From: Microthrixaceae bacterium
Lineage (GTDB): Bacteria; Actinomycetota; Acidimicrobiia; Acidimicrobiales; Poriferisodalaceae
Length of the DNA stretch: 64,000 bases
Reading direction: 5' to 3'
Assembly (NCBI GenBank): GCA_011523825.1
Contig: WTFX01000017.1
Span: forward strand, 142,195-206,194
Shown: positions 50,525 to 58,476 of the stretch, piece after piece
How the letters are laid out: every line of letters starts with the position of its first letter
How positions within the stretch are numbered: the stretch's first letter is position 1
Notes under the pieces: model-generated
What the model saw: only the letters and a program-made list of their open reading frames with translations
Told to the model about the DNA's origin: nothing
Database searches by the model: none
Translations under genes and position numbers: made by a program

Positions 50525-53500
50525 TTACGAACGATGGAGACGGTGTGCGTGCTGCCGTCGTCGGCGGTGAGCGTGATGGTGTAGCCCTGCACCGTGACCG
50601 ACTCGCCGACGGTGAGCACCGGGAAGTCGTCCACCTGCCCGTCACCGTCATCGCCGGCGATCCGCATCGGCAGGTCGCCGGAGTGGACCAGCGTGTCGAC
50701 GGTGTAGACGATCACGCCCTCTTCGAGCAAGTGCGGGAAGGTCGTACGCCCGCCATTAGAGGACCTGTACTCGGTGGCGACGTCGTATCCGAGCACCCGC
50801 CGGCTCTCGATGACGATCACCTCGTGAGGACCGGTTCGCACAGCGGCCATGGCGACGCCGCGGTCGGGCTGGGCGATCGGCGAGAGCTCGACGACGGTCT
50901 CCGCCGCCTCGACGCACTCGATCTGCGTCTCATCCAGCCAGCCGAGTTGCCATCTGCTCCACGCCAGCATCTCCTGGGGGTTCAGGTAGGTCGCAGAGCC
51001 CGTGTTGGTGCCGCCGCTGGGGAACCGCCACAGGAGCCGCCGGCGCTCGTCTGCCTCTGGGGCCATGAACCACGACCACAGGTTCATCCGCCCCCACTCC
51101 ACGCCGACCCACTCGTAGCCCTGCCGCGCTGACGGCCGTTCATGCGCGGTCGCGTCGTAGGGGTACAGGTCCAGCAGTCCCAGGTTGTGCGCCAGCTCGT
51201 GCGCGGCAACGTCACCCCACGGCTGAGCGTCGGCGAAGGCGACTGGTTCGTCGTGTGCGACGGTGTTGGTGCGTGAATGCGGCACCGTCTTGTCATCTGC
51301 CGTCACAAACCCGCCGGCATTGCCGCCGCCGAAGTGAGTGCTGGGGAAGATCGTCATGACTGCGTCGAACTGAGAGAAGTCAACGTCAGGGTCTGCGAGC
51401 CAGACGGCGTGCATCCCTGCTTCGTGGGCCAGTGAGAGTCCCAGCGAGGTCTCGCCCAGCAGTTCCTGCGAGGGCTTCTCGGCTCGCAGCCACTCGTGGT
51501 GAGCGACGATCTCGAGATCGAACCGGCCGTAGCTGACGGTTTCGAGGTACTCCTCCATGAACGGCAGCCCTCGCTCGGCTTCTTCACGGGTCGAGTGGGT
51601 GGCCTGCACGTCGGGAAAGTCCATGAACAAGATCGCAAGGCGCAGTGTTCCCGTCGAGGCGGCGAACCAGTCCGGAATGGGGAATCCTGCGGTAGTGCCG
51701 TTGACGCCCCGCGGCCTGCAGTCGGTGCCGACCAAAGCCGCCGGACCGGTCCCGGTCACGTAGATGTCGCTGAGCTTTTGATCGCCGTCGGACACCTCGT
51801 TGGTGAAGGCGATGAGATCGCCGTCAGGCGACCAGCGAGGCCAGGAGGCCGCTCCTGGCACGTCGGCAACCACGGCTTCGCGTGCGTCGGTGACGTGCGC
51901 GACGACGATTGCCGACTCGCTCACATCGCCCCGGACGAACGCGACGCGGCGGCCGTCCGGCGACCACGTGACGCCCCCGTTCCAGTACGCCCCGCCAGAA
52001 ATGGTGCGCCGGTTCTGGCCGTCGGCGTCCACCAGCTCCACGGTCGTGTAGGCCACGTACGCGATCTGCGTGCCGTCCGGCGACCACGCGGGCGCCTGTT
52101 CCCAGGCGCCGCCTTCACTGATGGACACGGGCTTGCCGCCGTCGTTGTCGAGGATGAAGATCGCGCGGTCGGCGTCGATGAAGGTGCCGTCATCGTTGCG
52201 GCCGGAGCCGCTGAGCCGCTGGAACGCGATCTGAGACCCGTCCGGCGACCACACCGGGAGCGCATCACGCACATCGCCCTTGGACATCTTGGTGCGGCCG
52301 GTGCCGTCTGCATTGATCACATAGATGTGCGAGAACCAATGGCCGTCGTCGTTGCGCTGTCCACGGCTGTAGGCGATCTGGGTGCCGTCGGGCGACCACG
52401 CCGGCTCATCGGAGTACGCGATGTCATCGTCGACGAGCTGTTGTTGGTCGGTTCCGTCGTTGGCCATGGTCTACAGCGAGCCATCGCGTGAGAACACGAT
52501 GCGGCTGCAGTCCGGTGACCACGCCGGGTCCTCGGAATCGTCGTCCATGGTGAGCGCCCGAGGCTCGTCGTCGGCAGAGCCGCCGCAGGCGCCCGATGCC
52601 AACCCGACCGTCTCGGCGTCGTCGCTTTCGCCGTTCTCGCCGGCCTCTTCGGCTTGTGAAGCCTCTTCAGCGTCGTCCTCCTCGCCGCTGAGATAGGCGT
52701 CGATGGCGGCCCCCGACACGGCGGCGTTGCCGCCGAACACCCGCAGGTCCACCGCGTCATTGGCTTCACGTGCCGCATCGAGGTAGGCGGCGGTGTCTGG
52801 GGGGATCTGGCCCGGGTCGGCCAGCACGAGCGGGGCGCACAGCCGGCTCAGCAGAGGTGCGGCGCCGAGCGAGTCGAACGGCACGCGGGCGCGTGCCAGT
52901 CCGGTGGTGCTGGCAGCGAAGCACGGCTGGCCAGCAGCGTCGGTGTAGCGGCCGGTCACCAACTCAGCTGCCTTGACCGCCGTGTCATAGCGGGTCCTGC
53001 CCGCAATGCGAGTGACCGACACGCCAAGACCGGTCACCGATGACTCGACAGCGTCGCTGAGTGCAGCGGTGCCGCCCATGAGCACCACGTGGGAGACGCC
53101 CTCAGCACTCAGGTAGCCCTCCACGTCGGGATGCAGTTCGTCGGATGCACTCAGCAGCACCGGGTGTTCGCCACGTGCGGCAAACGGCCCGGCCACCAGG
53201 GCATCGGCAAAGACGTCTGCGCTGGCGATGATCGCCGTGCGGCCCAAATCACCCATGTCGCCGGGAGTGAGGCGTCCCGCGGCCGCTACCCCGGTGCCGA
53301 ATCGGTCGCCGCCCGCGATGCGCTCCGCAGAGATGCCGGCGTCTTCGAGCGCTTCCAGCACTGCGCCACGCACACCACGGCCGGGGCCGTGCTCGCCACC
53401 GCTCGCATCGGGTCCGATCACCACCACGCTGGTCACACCGACGCGCTCCAAGAACGCCAGCGCATCGCCACGCAGTTCGCCGGGCGGGGTCATCAGCACC

Positions 53501-53775
53501 GCGGCGCCCAATGCACCCGCCACCGGCGCCGCCACCACCGCGTCGGTCCAGCGCTCTCCCGACACCAACACCGCCGACGACAGCGAACCCCCAGCCTCAG
53601 CGGCCACCGCCTCAGCGATCCGCAGCGACGTTTCGTACCGGTCCGCCCCGCCGTAGCGGGTGACCGACACATCCGAGCCGTCATGTTCAGCAGCGCCGAC
53701 AGCCGTCGCAGGCCACACGAGCACGCCGCCCAAGCCGAGCACCGCCACCAGCACTGCGATCCCCAGACGTCTCAT
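50521..53775 (-). pseudogene. CWB2 - PD40 propeller - M6 metalloprotease fusion split by an in-frame TAG
   Basis: This paralog of the intact fusion at 44962 has the same order: signal peptide, CWB2 repeats (RYGGADRYETSLRIAEAV, RIAGGDRFGTGVAAAG, RIAGRTRYDTAVKAAELV), acidic linker, six PD40 blades, HELAHNLGLLD zinc site and beta tail. Codon 435 (52471-52473) is TAG. The intact paralog has Trp (TGG) at the same point (DGAIWLV against DGSL-stop-T), so one base change explains it. The frame is otherwise open to the natural stop. An ATG follows three bases after the TAG (52467). This could be a nonsense mutation, read-through, reinitiation or a sequencing error. The CWB2 part (50% of function) may still be made alone. 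Confidence 0.85.
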
Positions 53776-54012
53776 CGGGGAAACACTAGTTGCGAGCCCC
53801 AACTCGCCGTCAGGTGAGCACAGCGGATGAGCGCATCGCCCACCCATCCCGCCGGCCCCAACTTGCCGCTCCCGCCGACCTTGCTTTCGCGCTCGCCCGT
53901 CGCCCGGCGTCCGGCGCCAGCGGATCTCACAGCGGGCCACGACCTGCCGTGACGGCGGCTGGTGTCGCCGGACCTGCCATCACGGCGGCCCGACGGCTGG
54001 CAGCCGCCGAAA
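53776..54012. other. Intergenic region upstream of the split M6 gene
   Basis: This is 237 nt holding TAGTGT (53783-53788, minus strand), a -10 box 7 nt before ATG 53775. It also has several short CACGGCGG-type repeats near the end of the neighbouring HNH gene. No gene is supported here. Confidence 0.4.
53783..53788 (-). promoter_or_regulatory. -10 box for the leaderless split M6 fusion
   Basis: TAGTGT on the minus strand lies 7 nt before ATG 53775, in the same arrangement as the intact paralog. Confidence 0.5.
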
Positions 54013-55536
54013 TCACGGCGGTCCACGACCTGCCGCACCGCCGGACTGCGGCGAACTGGACCCCACCCCCAACGACGTTGCGACACGACGGCCGCCTGTG
54101 CGCGCCGAGGAGCCGGGGCGGTCTCGACGCTTCTGAGTGCTCCAGTGGCCGGCGGCTGACTCTTGACTGAGGCGTTCGCCCGCCTTGTGCAGGCTGTTGT
54201 GGCAGTCGTTGCACAAGGCTGCGAGATTGTCGATATCTGTCTTGCCCTCGTCTGCGAACCACTCGTCGATGTGGTGGTACTCGCAGCGGTGCATGGGCTT
54301 GCCGCACAGCACGCAGCCGCGATCGCGCACGGCAATCACCAGCTCTTGTGCAGCGCTGGCGTACCGGCGACTGCGTCCGAGCCACAGCGGCTGTCCCGGG
54401 CCGGCGAACAGCGCCCCAGTGATGCGAGTGTCGGGCGAGAGGCTCTTGAGAATCGAGGTGGGCACCGGCCCAGCGCCGAGGATCTCGCATCGTCCGTCGG
54501 GTGCAGTGCCGTCGATGACGCCGATGTCGGCCACGATGACGAGCTGGTTGGGAGCCTGTGACGGCGCCCACCTTCCGACCGATCGGCACCCCCCGTCGCC
54601 AGTGCCAACGCCATCACCGTACGGACTGGGCTCGCCACTGCTGGCAGCACTGCCGGTCGCCGGGGCGGGCCGCTGCCCGATCGCGAGCGCATCGCGGCCG
54701 GTGAGCATCTCGAAGACGCTGTCGGCGAGGCGCTGACGATTGTCTCGCACTGCATCGGGTGTGCCGTCCCGGCCGCCGTCCCGACGCCAGAGGGCATCGT
54801 TGTAGTTCTCGACGGCTTGCCTCACCAGTGCAAAGGTGACTGGGTCGAAGCGGGCATTGAGCACACCCATGCCCGTTTCGTCGTCGATGAACAGTGCCGC
54901 GCTGCGCTCCCGGCGCTGCCGGATGAACTCGCCCTCGGCCCTCGCTGGGTCGTGCTGGGCCAAGAACGCCCGGGCGTCGCGCCGCAGCACGTCGGGCGAT
55001 GCCTTCGCAGCGGTCTCGAGCAAATCGGGCGTCGCATCGACGACCTCGGGACTGCTGCGGCGGGCGGTGTCAGCGAGCACTTCAACGTGCTCAATCGTCA
55101 ACGCACCGTTCGCCAAGCCGCGAGCCACATTGGGCATCTGGGCGATCTCTTCGCTGACGGCCGCTTTCCGCGCGGCACTGCGAGCGCTCATGCGAGCCTC
55201 ATTGCGCAGTGCTGCACGCCCCGACCCAGCCCGGCCGGCTTCCATCGCCGCAGTCGCCGTCAGGAGCAGCGCCTCCACCGCAGAACGCAACCGCCCGCCA
55301 GCAGCGACCACCTGCGCCAAAACCTCAGCATCGGCGTCCACCAACGGCAGCTGCGACGCCATCGCCACCAAGCGCTGCGCCCCAGCCAGCCCCGCCAGCA
55401 CCTCATCAGTGGTTGCCGTCTCACAGCACAGTCCCGCCGCCCCAGCCGCTCGCGACGCCACACCAACAGCCCGCGGCACCTCATCGGCAAGCCCTGTGTC
55501 TGGCCCTGACTCGGTGCGAACAAATGTGCGATCCAC
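54013..55536 (-). CDS. DUF222 / HNH endonuclease-domain protein
   Basis: The protein has 507 residues. The N-terminal part is helical and Ala-rich (the DUF222 region, about 60-330). The HNH nuclease motif lies at about 405-455: CVLCGKPMHRCEYHHIDEW, then TDIDNLAALCNDCHNSLHK. Zinc-type Cys pairs and the catalytic HH are intact. Such genes are numerous in actinobacteria, often near mobile or horizontally moved DNA, and their role is unclear. The start is GTG 55536, 7 nt after TAGCGT. It sits in the break between two parts of the surface-protein island. Confidence 0.82.
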   Translation of the reverse strand: MDRTFVRTESGPDTGLADEVPRAVGVASRAAGAAGLCCETATTDEVLAGLAGAQRLVAMASQLPLVDADAEVLAQVVAAGGRLRSAVEALLLTATAAMEAGRAGSGRAALRNEARMSARSAARKAAVSEEIAQMPNVARGLANGALTIEHVEVLADTARRSSPEVVDATPDLLETAAKASPDVLRRDARAFLAQHDPARAEGEFIRQRRERSAALFIDDETGMGVLNARFDPVTFALVRQAVENYNDALWRRDGGRDGTPDAVRDNRQRLADSVFEMLTGRDALAIGQRPAPATGSAASSGEPSPYGDGVGTGDGGCRSVGRWAPSQAPNQLVIVADIGVIDGTAPDGRCEILGAGPVPTSILKSLSPDTRITGALFAGPGQPLWLGRSRRYASAAQELVIAVRDRGCVLCGKPMHRCEYHHIDEWFADEGKTDIDNLAALCNDCHNSLHKAGERLSQESAAGHWSTQKRRDRPGSSARTGGRRVATSLGVGSSSPQSGGAAGRGPP

Positions 55537-55543
55537 GACACGC

Positions 55544-55549
55544 ACGCTA
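55544..55549 (-). promoter_or_regulatory. -10 box for the leaderless HNH gene
   Basis: TAGCGT on the minus strand lies 7 nt before GTG 55536. Confidence 0.55.
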
Positions 55550-55964
55550 AGCAAGCGGTGTGACACGAATAGGTGACACGAACAGACCGGCCACCAATCA
55601 GGGCCCGGGTTAGGAGCCCATATCTGGAAACCAGCTGTCGGATCGCGTGATGATGCAAGCGCGCTATGCGGCTGAGCCAGCGACATCGGCGAGGTACTGC
55701 TCGCCCTTGCAGTCGTGCGCCCCGCAAGCGGGGCCGACTCTGCGGTCAGTTGCCGGGTGGAACATCCGGGTGAAGCGGTATTCGTCAGCGAGCGGGCGAC
55801 TGAACCTCGCGGCTGTGCCGTTCGTTCGGGACCTATAGGGCTAAACGCGGCCGTGGGAGGTGGAGCGCTGGGCGATCAGCTCGCCACGGGGCCACAGCAG
55901 TCGAGCCAACAGACTCGGTCGCACGCGATGCTGACATCGTCGCTTTCACGCGGTGCACAACGGC
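55550..55964. other. Gene-poor stretch with a possible gene remnant
   Basis: This is about 415 nt with no confident gene. On the minus strand, 55664-55840 is an open stretch of 58 codons lacking a good start. Its end (for example GPACGAHDCKGEQYLADVAG) looks protein-like and holds a Cys pair. It may be a remnant of a deleted gene. Confidence 0.2.
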
Positions 55965-56390
55965 TCACCGGTTGATGAACTCCCGAGCCACCATAAGCCC
56001 GAAGTGTTTACCAAAGAGGGTGAAAAGGTCTTCCACGGTTCCATGACGGGCCGATTCAAATCGGAGCAGGAGGGTGACTACTTCTGCTGGTTCAGCCAGA
56101 CCTCGCCCCGCTTTGAATTCCTGAGTGCATGCGGCACAGATCTGGAACCGGTCATCACCTGGCGACACGACCGCGCACGACATCGAACGAAGGTCATAGA
56201 CCTCGGCTGAGCAGTACTCGCATTGCACAGCTGTGTCCAGCGTCAATGAGAGTCGTTTGGCGATCTCGTCGAGTGCTGCATCGCAGTGGCAATGGTTGCC
56301 TCTGACATCGCAGTCAAACAGGCGGCACGGTGCCTCATGGGTCCACCGCCAGCACTTTTGCACGTTGACACTCGCTTGCATGTCGGACAC
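55965..56390 (-). CDS. Cys/His-rich hypothetical protein (zinc-binding likely)
   Basis: The protein has 141 residues. The first part has CRLFDCDVRGNHCHCD, the middle CEYC (about 57-60) and CAAC (about 86-89), each C-x2-C. These suggest one or two zinc sites. The C-terminus is helical (VEDLFTLFGKHFGLMVAREF). No signal peptide is seen, so it is probably cytoplasmic. GTG 56390 has AAGGGGGA as ribosome-binding site. Base composition is less GC-rich than in the island genes, which may point to different origin. I recognise no family. Confidence 0.5.
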   Translation of the reverse strand: MSDMQASVNVQKCWRWTHEAPCRLFDCDVRGNHCHCDAALDEIAKRLSLTLDTAVQCEYCSAEVYDLRSMSCAVVSPGDDRFQICAACTQEFKAGRGLAEPAEVVTLLLRFESARHGTVEDLFTLFGKHFGLMVAREFINR

Positions 56391-56645
56391 CGCTCGTCCC
56401 CCTTTCGCGTGCGGCAGAAGCCGCTCAAGGCCCAGCGTAAGTCAGCACTAAGCGTGGAGAGAAGTCCTCGTTGCCAGGCTCAAGCCGGCTCGAGCCTCTT
56501 GTTCCGCCCTCAAGGAACTTGACCACCCGGGTCCCCGACTTTGCCAGCCTTCAACCGTTTGCGCTGATTGCGCGCATAGCGACCGATCATCCGAGCACAG
56601 ATTCGCGTGCAGTCGAATAGCACCAATACGCGCGCCGTCGGGCGG
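56391..56645. other. Intergenic stretch beside a shortened CWB2 gene
   Basis: This is 255 nt with no supported gene, downstream of the shortened copy J. It might contain remains of that gene's lost 3' end, but none could be recognised by eye. Confidence 0.3.
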
Positions 56646-58451
56646 CTAGGTGGTGCGGATGGCGGCGAGGTTGCGGTTGCCGGCGAGGTCCTCGAGCTGA
56701 TTCGCTCGCACCACCACCTGGTCACCCGGTCGCAGGCCGATAGTGGTGTCGGTGTCGAATTCGCCCGGCACCGCCACATCGATGCGCGAACCGCCAGGCG
56801 TCACGTCGGCGGTGACGGTCACCGCGGTCAGCCCGGCGCGCCGGAACTCCACCGTTATCGTCGGCGCACCCTCGGCCCCGACGACCGGTTCGTTGGTCCT
56901 GATGATCACCGAAGTCGCCCGGCGCGGCGCATTGATGCTCAGCCTCGGCCGGATGTTGTCGGCACGCACCGACAGCTCCGCCCGCCGCACCGTGCGACCG
57001 TCAGCAGCGTGGATCCGCTTGGCGGCCACTCCCACCGTGTCGCGTGCCCGCAACGGCGCTTGGCAGCCCGTAGGCACGACATCGTCGTCCAAAGCGCTGG
57101 CACCCGCAAAGGTGATGACCGCCTCGGTGGTCGTCTCGAAGAATCCGGCGTCCACCGTGGCCCCGAAGAAGTCCAGCAGCAGCCCGTCGATGAAGTAGTT
57201 GCGCGGGTTCTCGGCGTCCACCGTCAGCACGGGATCGTCGAACGTCACCCGGAAGTGGCAGCCGCCGTCAGCGGCGAACACCCGGGCCAGCAACGGCTGC
57301 AGCTCAGCCGCATTGGCAGCAGCCCGCAGCACCTGCTCAGAGACGGCGGCGCTGCCGCCGAACGCCGTCATCAACAGGTCGCCGCCGCTGTCGCCAGTGA
57401 AGTTGCCGTCAGCCTCCAAGACAGACCTGACCCCCGCAGGCAGCACCCGCCGACCGACGAGCAGCAACGGCGCGCACAGCTCGCCCAGGTACGGGCCGCT
57501 CACGATCGCATCGGGCGATCGCCACGCATACGCCAAGCCCACCGCAGAGCCGTCGAAGCAGCTCTGAGGCGAGTCGTCGGCCAGCAGCGCCAGCGCAATG
57601 TCGATGGCCGTCTCGTAGCGATCCCTGCCCGCCCAGCGCGTGATGGTCATGCCGAGGTTCTCGAGCTCGAACTCCACATCGATGTCCACAGCCGCCAGCC
57701 CGCCCAGGATCACGACGCGGTCGATGTTGCTGCTGCGCAGGAAGGCCACCACCTCGGGCGGCAGCTCACCAGAGCGCGTCAGCAGGATCGGGTGCTGGCC
57801 CGCATACGCCAGCGGACCGGCAGCGAGCGCATCGGCAAACGCCTCGCCCGTGGCCAGCAGCACGGCGCGGCGGAACGGGCCGGGAACGCGGGCCGCCGGG
57901 CCGACCTGCTCGGCCACCTTCACCGCCGTCGTGTAGGCGTCGCTGCCGGCGATGCGCTCCACTCCCACGCCAGCCAGGCCGTCAATCTCGGCCTCGACCT
58001 CGGCCGACACCACGTCGACACCGCCCAGGATGATCACGTTGTGGATGCCCTGCCGCTCGATGTACGTGCGCACGCTGCTGGGCAGGTCATCGGGCTCGAC
58101 CAGCAGCACGGGCGCCCGATGGCGCCGTGCCAGCGCTGGGGCCGGCAGCACGTAGCCGAAGTGCTCGTCGGCGCCCGACGTCACGATGGCCGTGTCCACG
58201 TCGCCGCCGGACTGGCCCTCCTCCACTGCGTCCGCGAAGGCATCGGCAATGGCCACCGCTGTCTCGTAGCGGGTAGCGCCCCTCAGGCGCTCAGTCTCCA
58301 CCTCCGAGGCAGCTGCCTGCGCCGGGTCGCTGCCCAACGACAGCGCCCCCGCAGCAGCGGCAAGGGCACACACCGCTACCAGTGCACGCGTACGCCACGA
58401 GCGCCCTCGTCCACCGGCGCCACTGCCACCGGACCCATCGCCCAGCGGCAT
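56646..58451 (-). CDS. Exported CWB2 protein, shortened paralog (island copy J)
   Basis: The protein has 601 residues. A signal segment lies at about 21-47. CWB2 repeats begin RLRGATRYETAVAIADAF (about 55), RIAGSDAYTTAVKVAE (Arg lost) and RWAGRDRYETAIDIALAL. The Cys pair is CFDGSAVGLA and YLGELCAPLLL. An Ig-like module (FRVTFDDPVLTVDAE) and a second module follow, ending at LEDLAGNRNLAAIRTT. Paralogs G and K continue for about 260-300 residues past this point, so this copy lacks the GNxW and calcium-loop modules. Start ATG 58451 has GGAG 9 nt upstream and lies 25 nt after the stop of copy K. Confidence 0.8.
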   Translation of the reverse strand: MPLGDGSGGSGAGGRGRSWRTRALVAVCALAAAAGALSLGSDPAQAAASEVETERLRGATRYETAVAIADAFADAVEEGQSGGDVDTAIVTSGADEHFGYVLPAPALARRHRAPVLLVEPDDLPSSVRTYIERQGIHNVIILGGVDVVSAEVEAEIDGLAGVGVERIAGSDAYTTAVKVAEQVGPAARVPGPFRRAVLLATGEAFADALAAGPLAYAGQHPILLTRSGELPPEVVAFLRSSNIDRVVILGGLAAVDIDVEFELENLGMTITRWAGRDRYETAIDIALALLADDSPQSCFDGSAVGLAYAWRSPDAIVSGPYLGELCAPLLLVGRRVLPAGVRSVLEADGNFTGDSGGDLLMTAFGGSAAVSEQVLRAAANAAELQPLLARVFAADGGCHFRVTFDDPVLTVDAENPRNYFIDGLLLDFFGATVDAGFFETTTEAVITFAGASALDDDVVPTGCQAPLRARDTVGVAAKRIHAADGRTVRRAELSVRADNIRPRLSINAPRRATSVIIRTNEPVVGAEGAPTITVEFRRAGLTAVTVTADVTPGGSRIDVAVPGEFDTDTTIGLRPGDQVVVRANQLEDLAGNRNLAAIRTT

Positions 58452-58476
58452 GTCGGCACTCCGTTCGGCGACGCCG

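Noticed and set aside
55953..56210. Plus-strand frame of 85 codons
   Set aside because: It is opposite the Cys-rich minus-strand gene, which has C-x2-C motifs and a ribosome-binding site.
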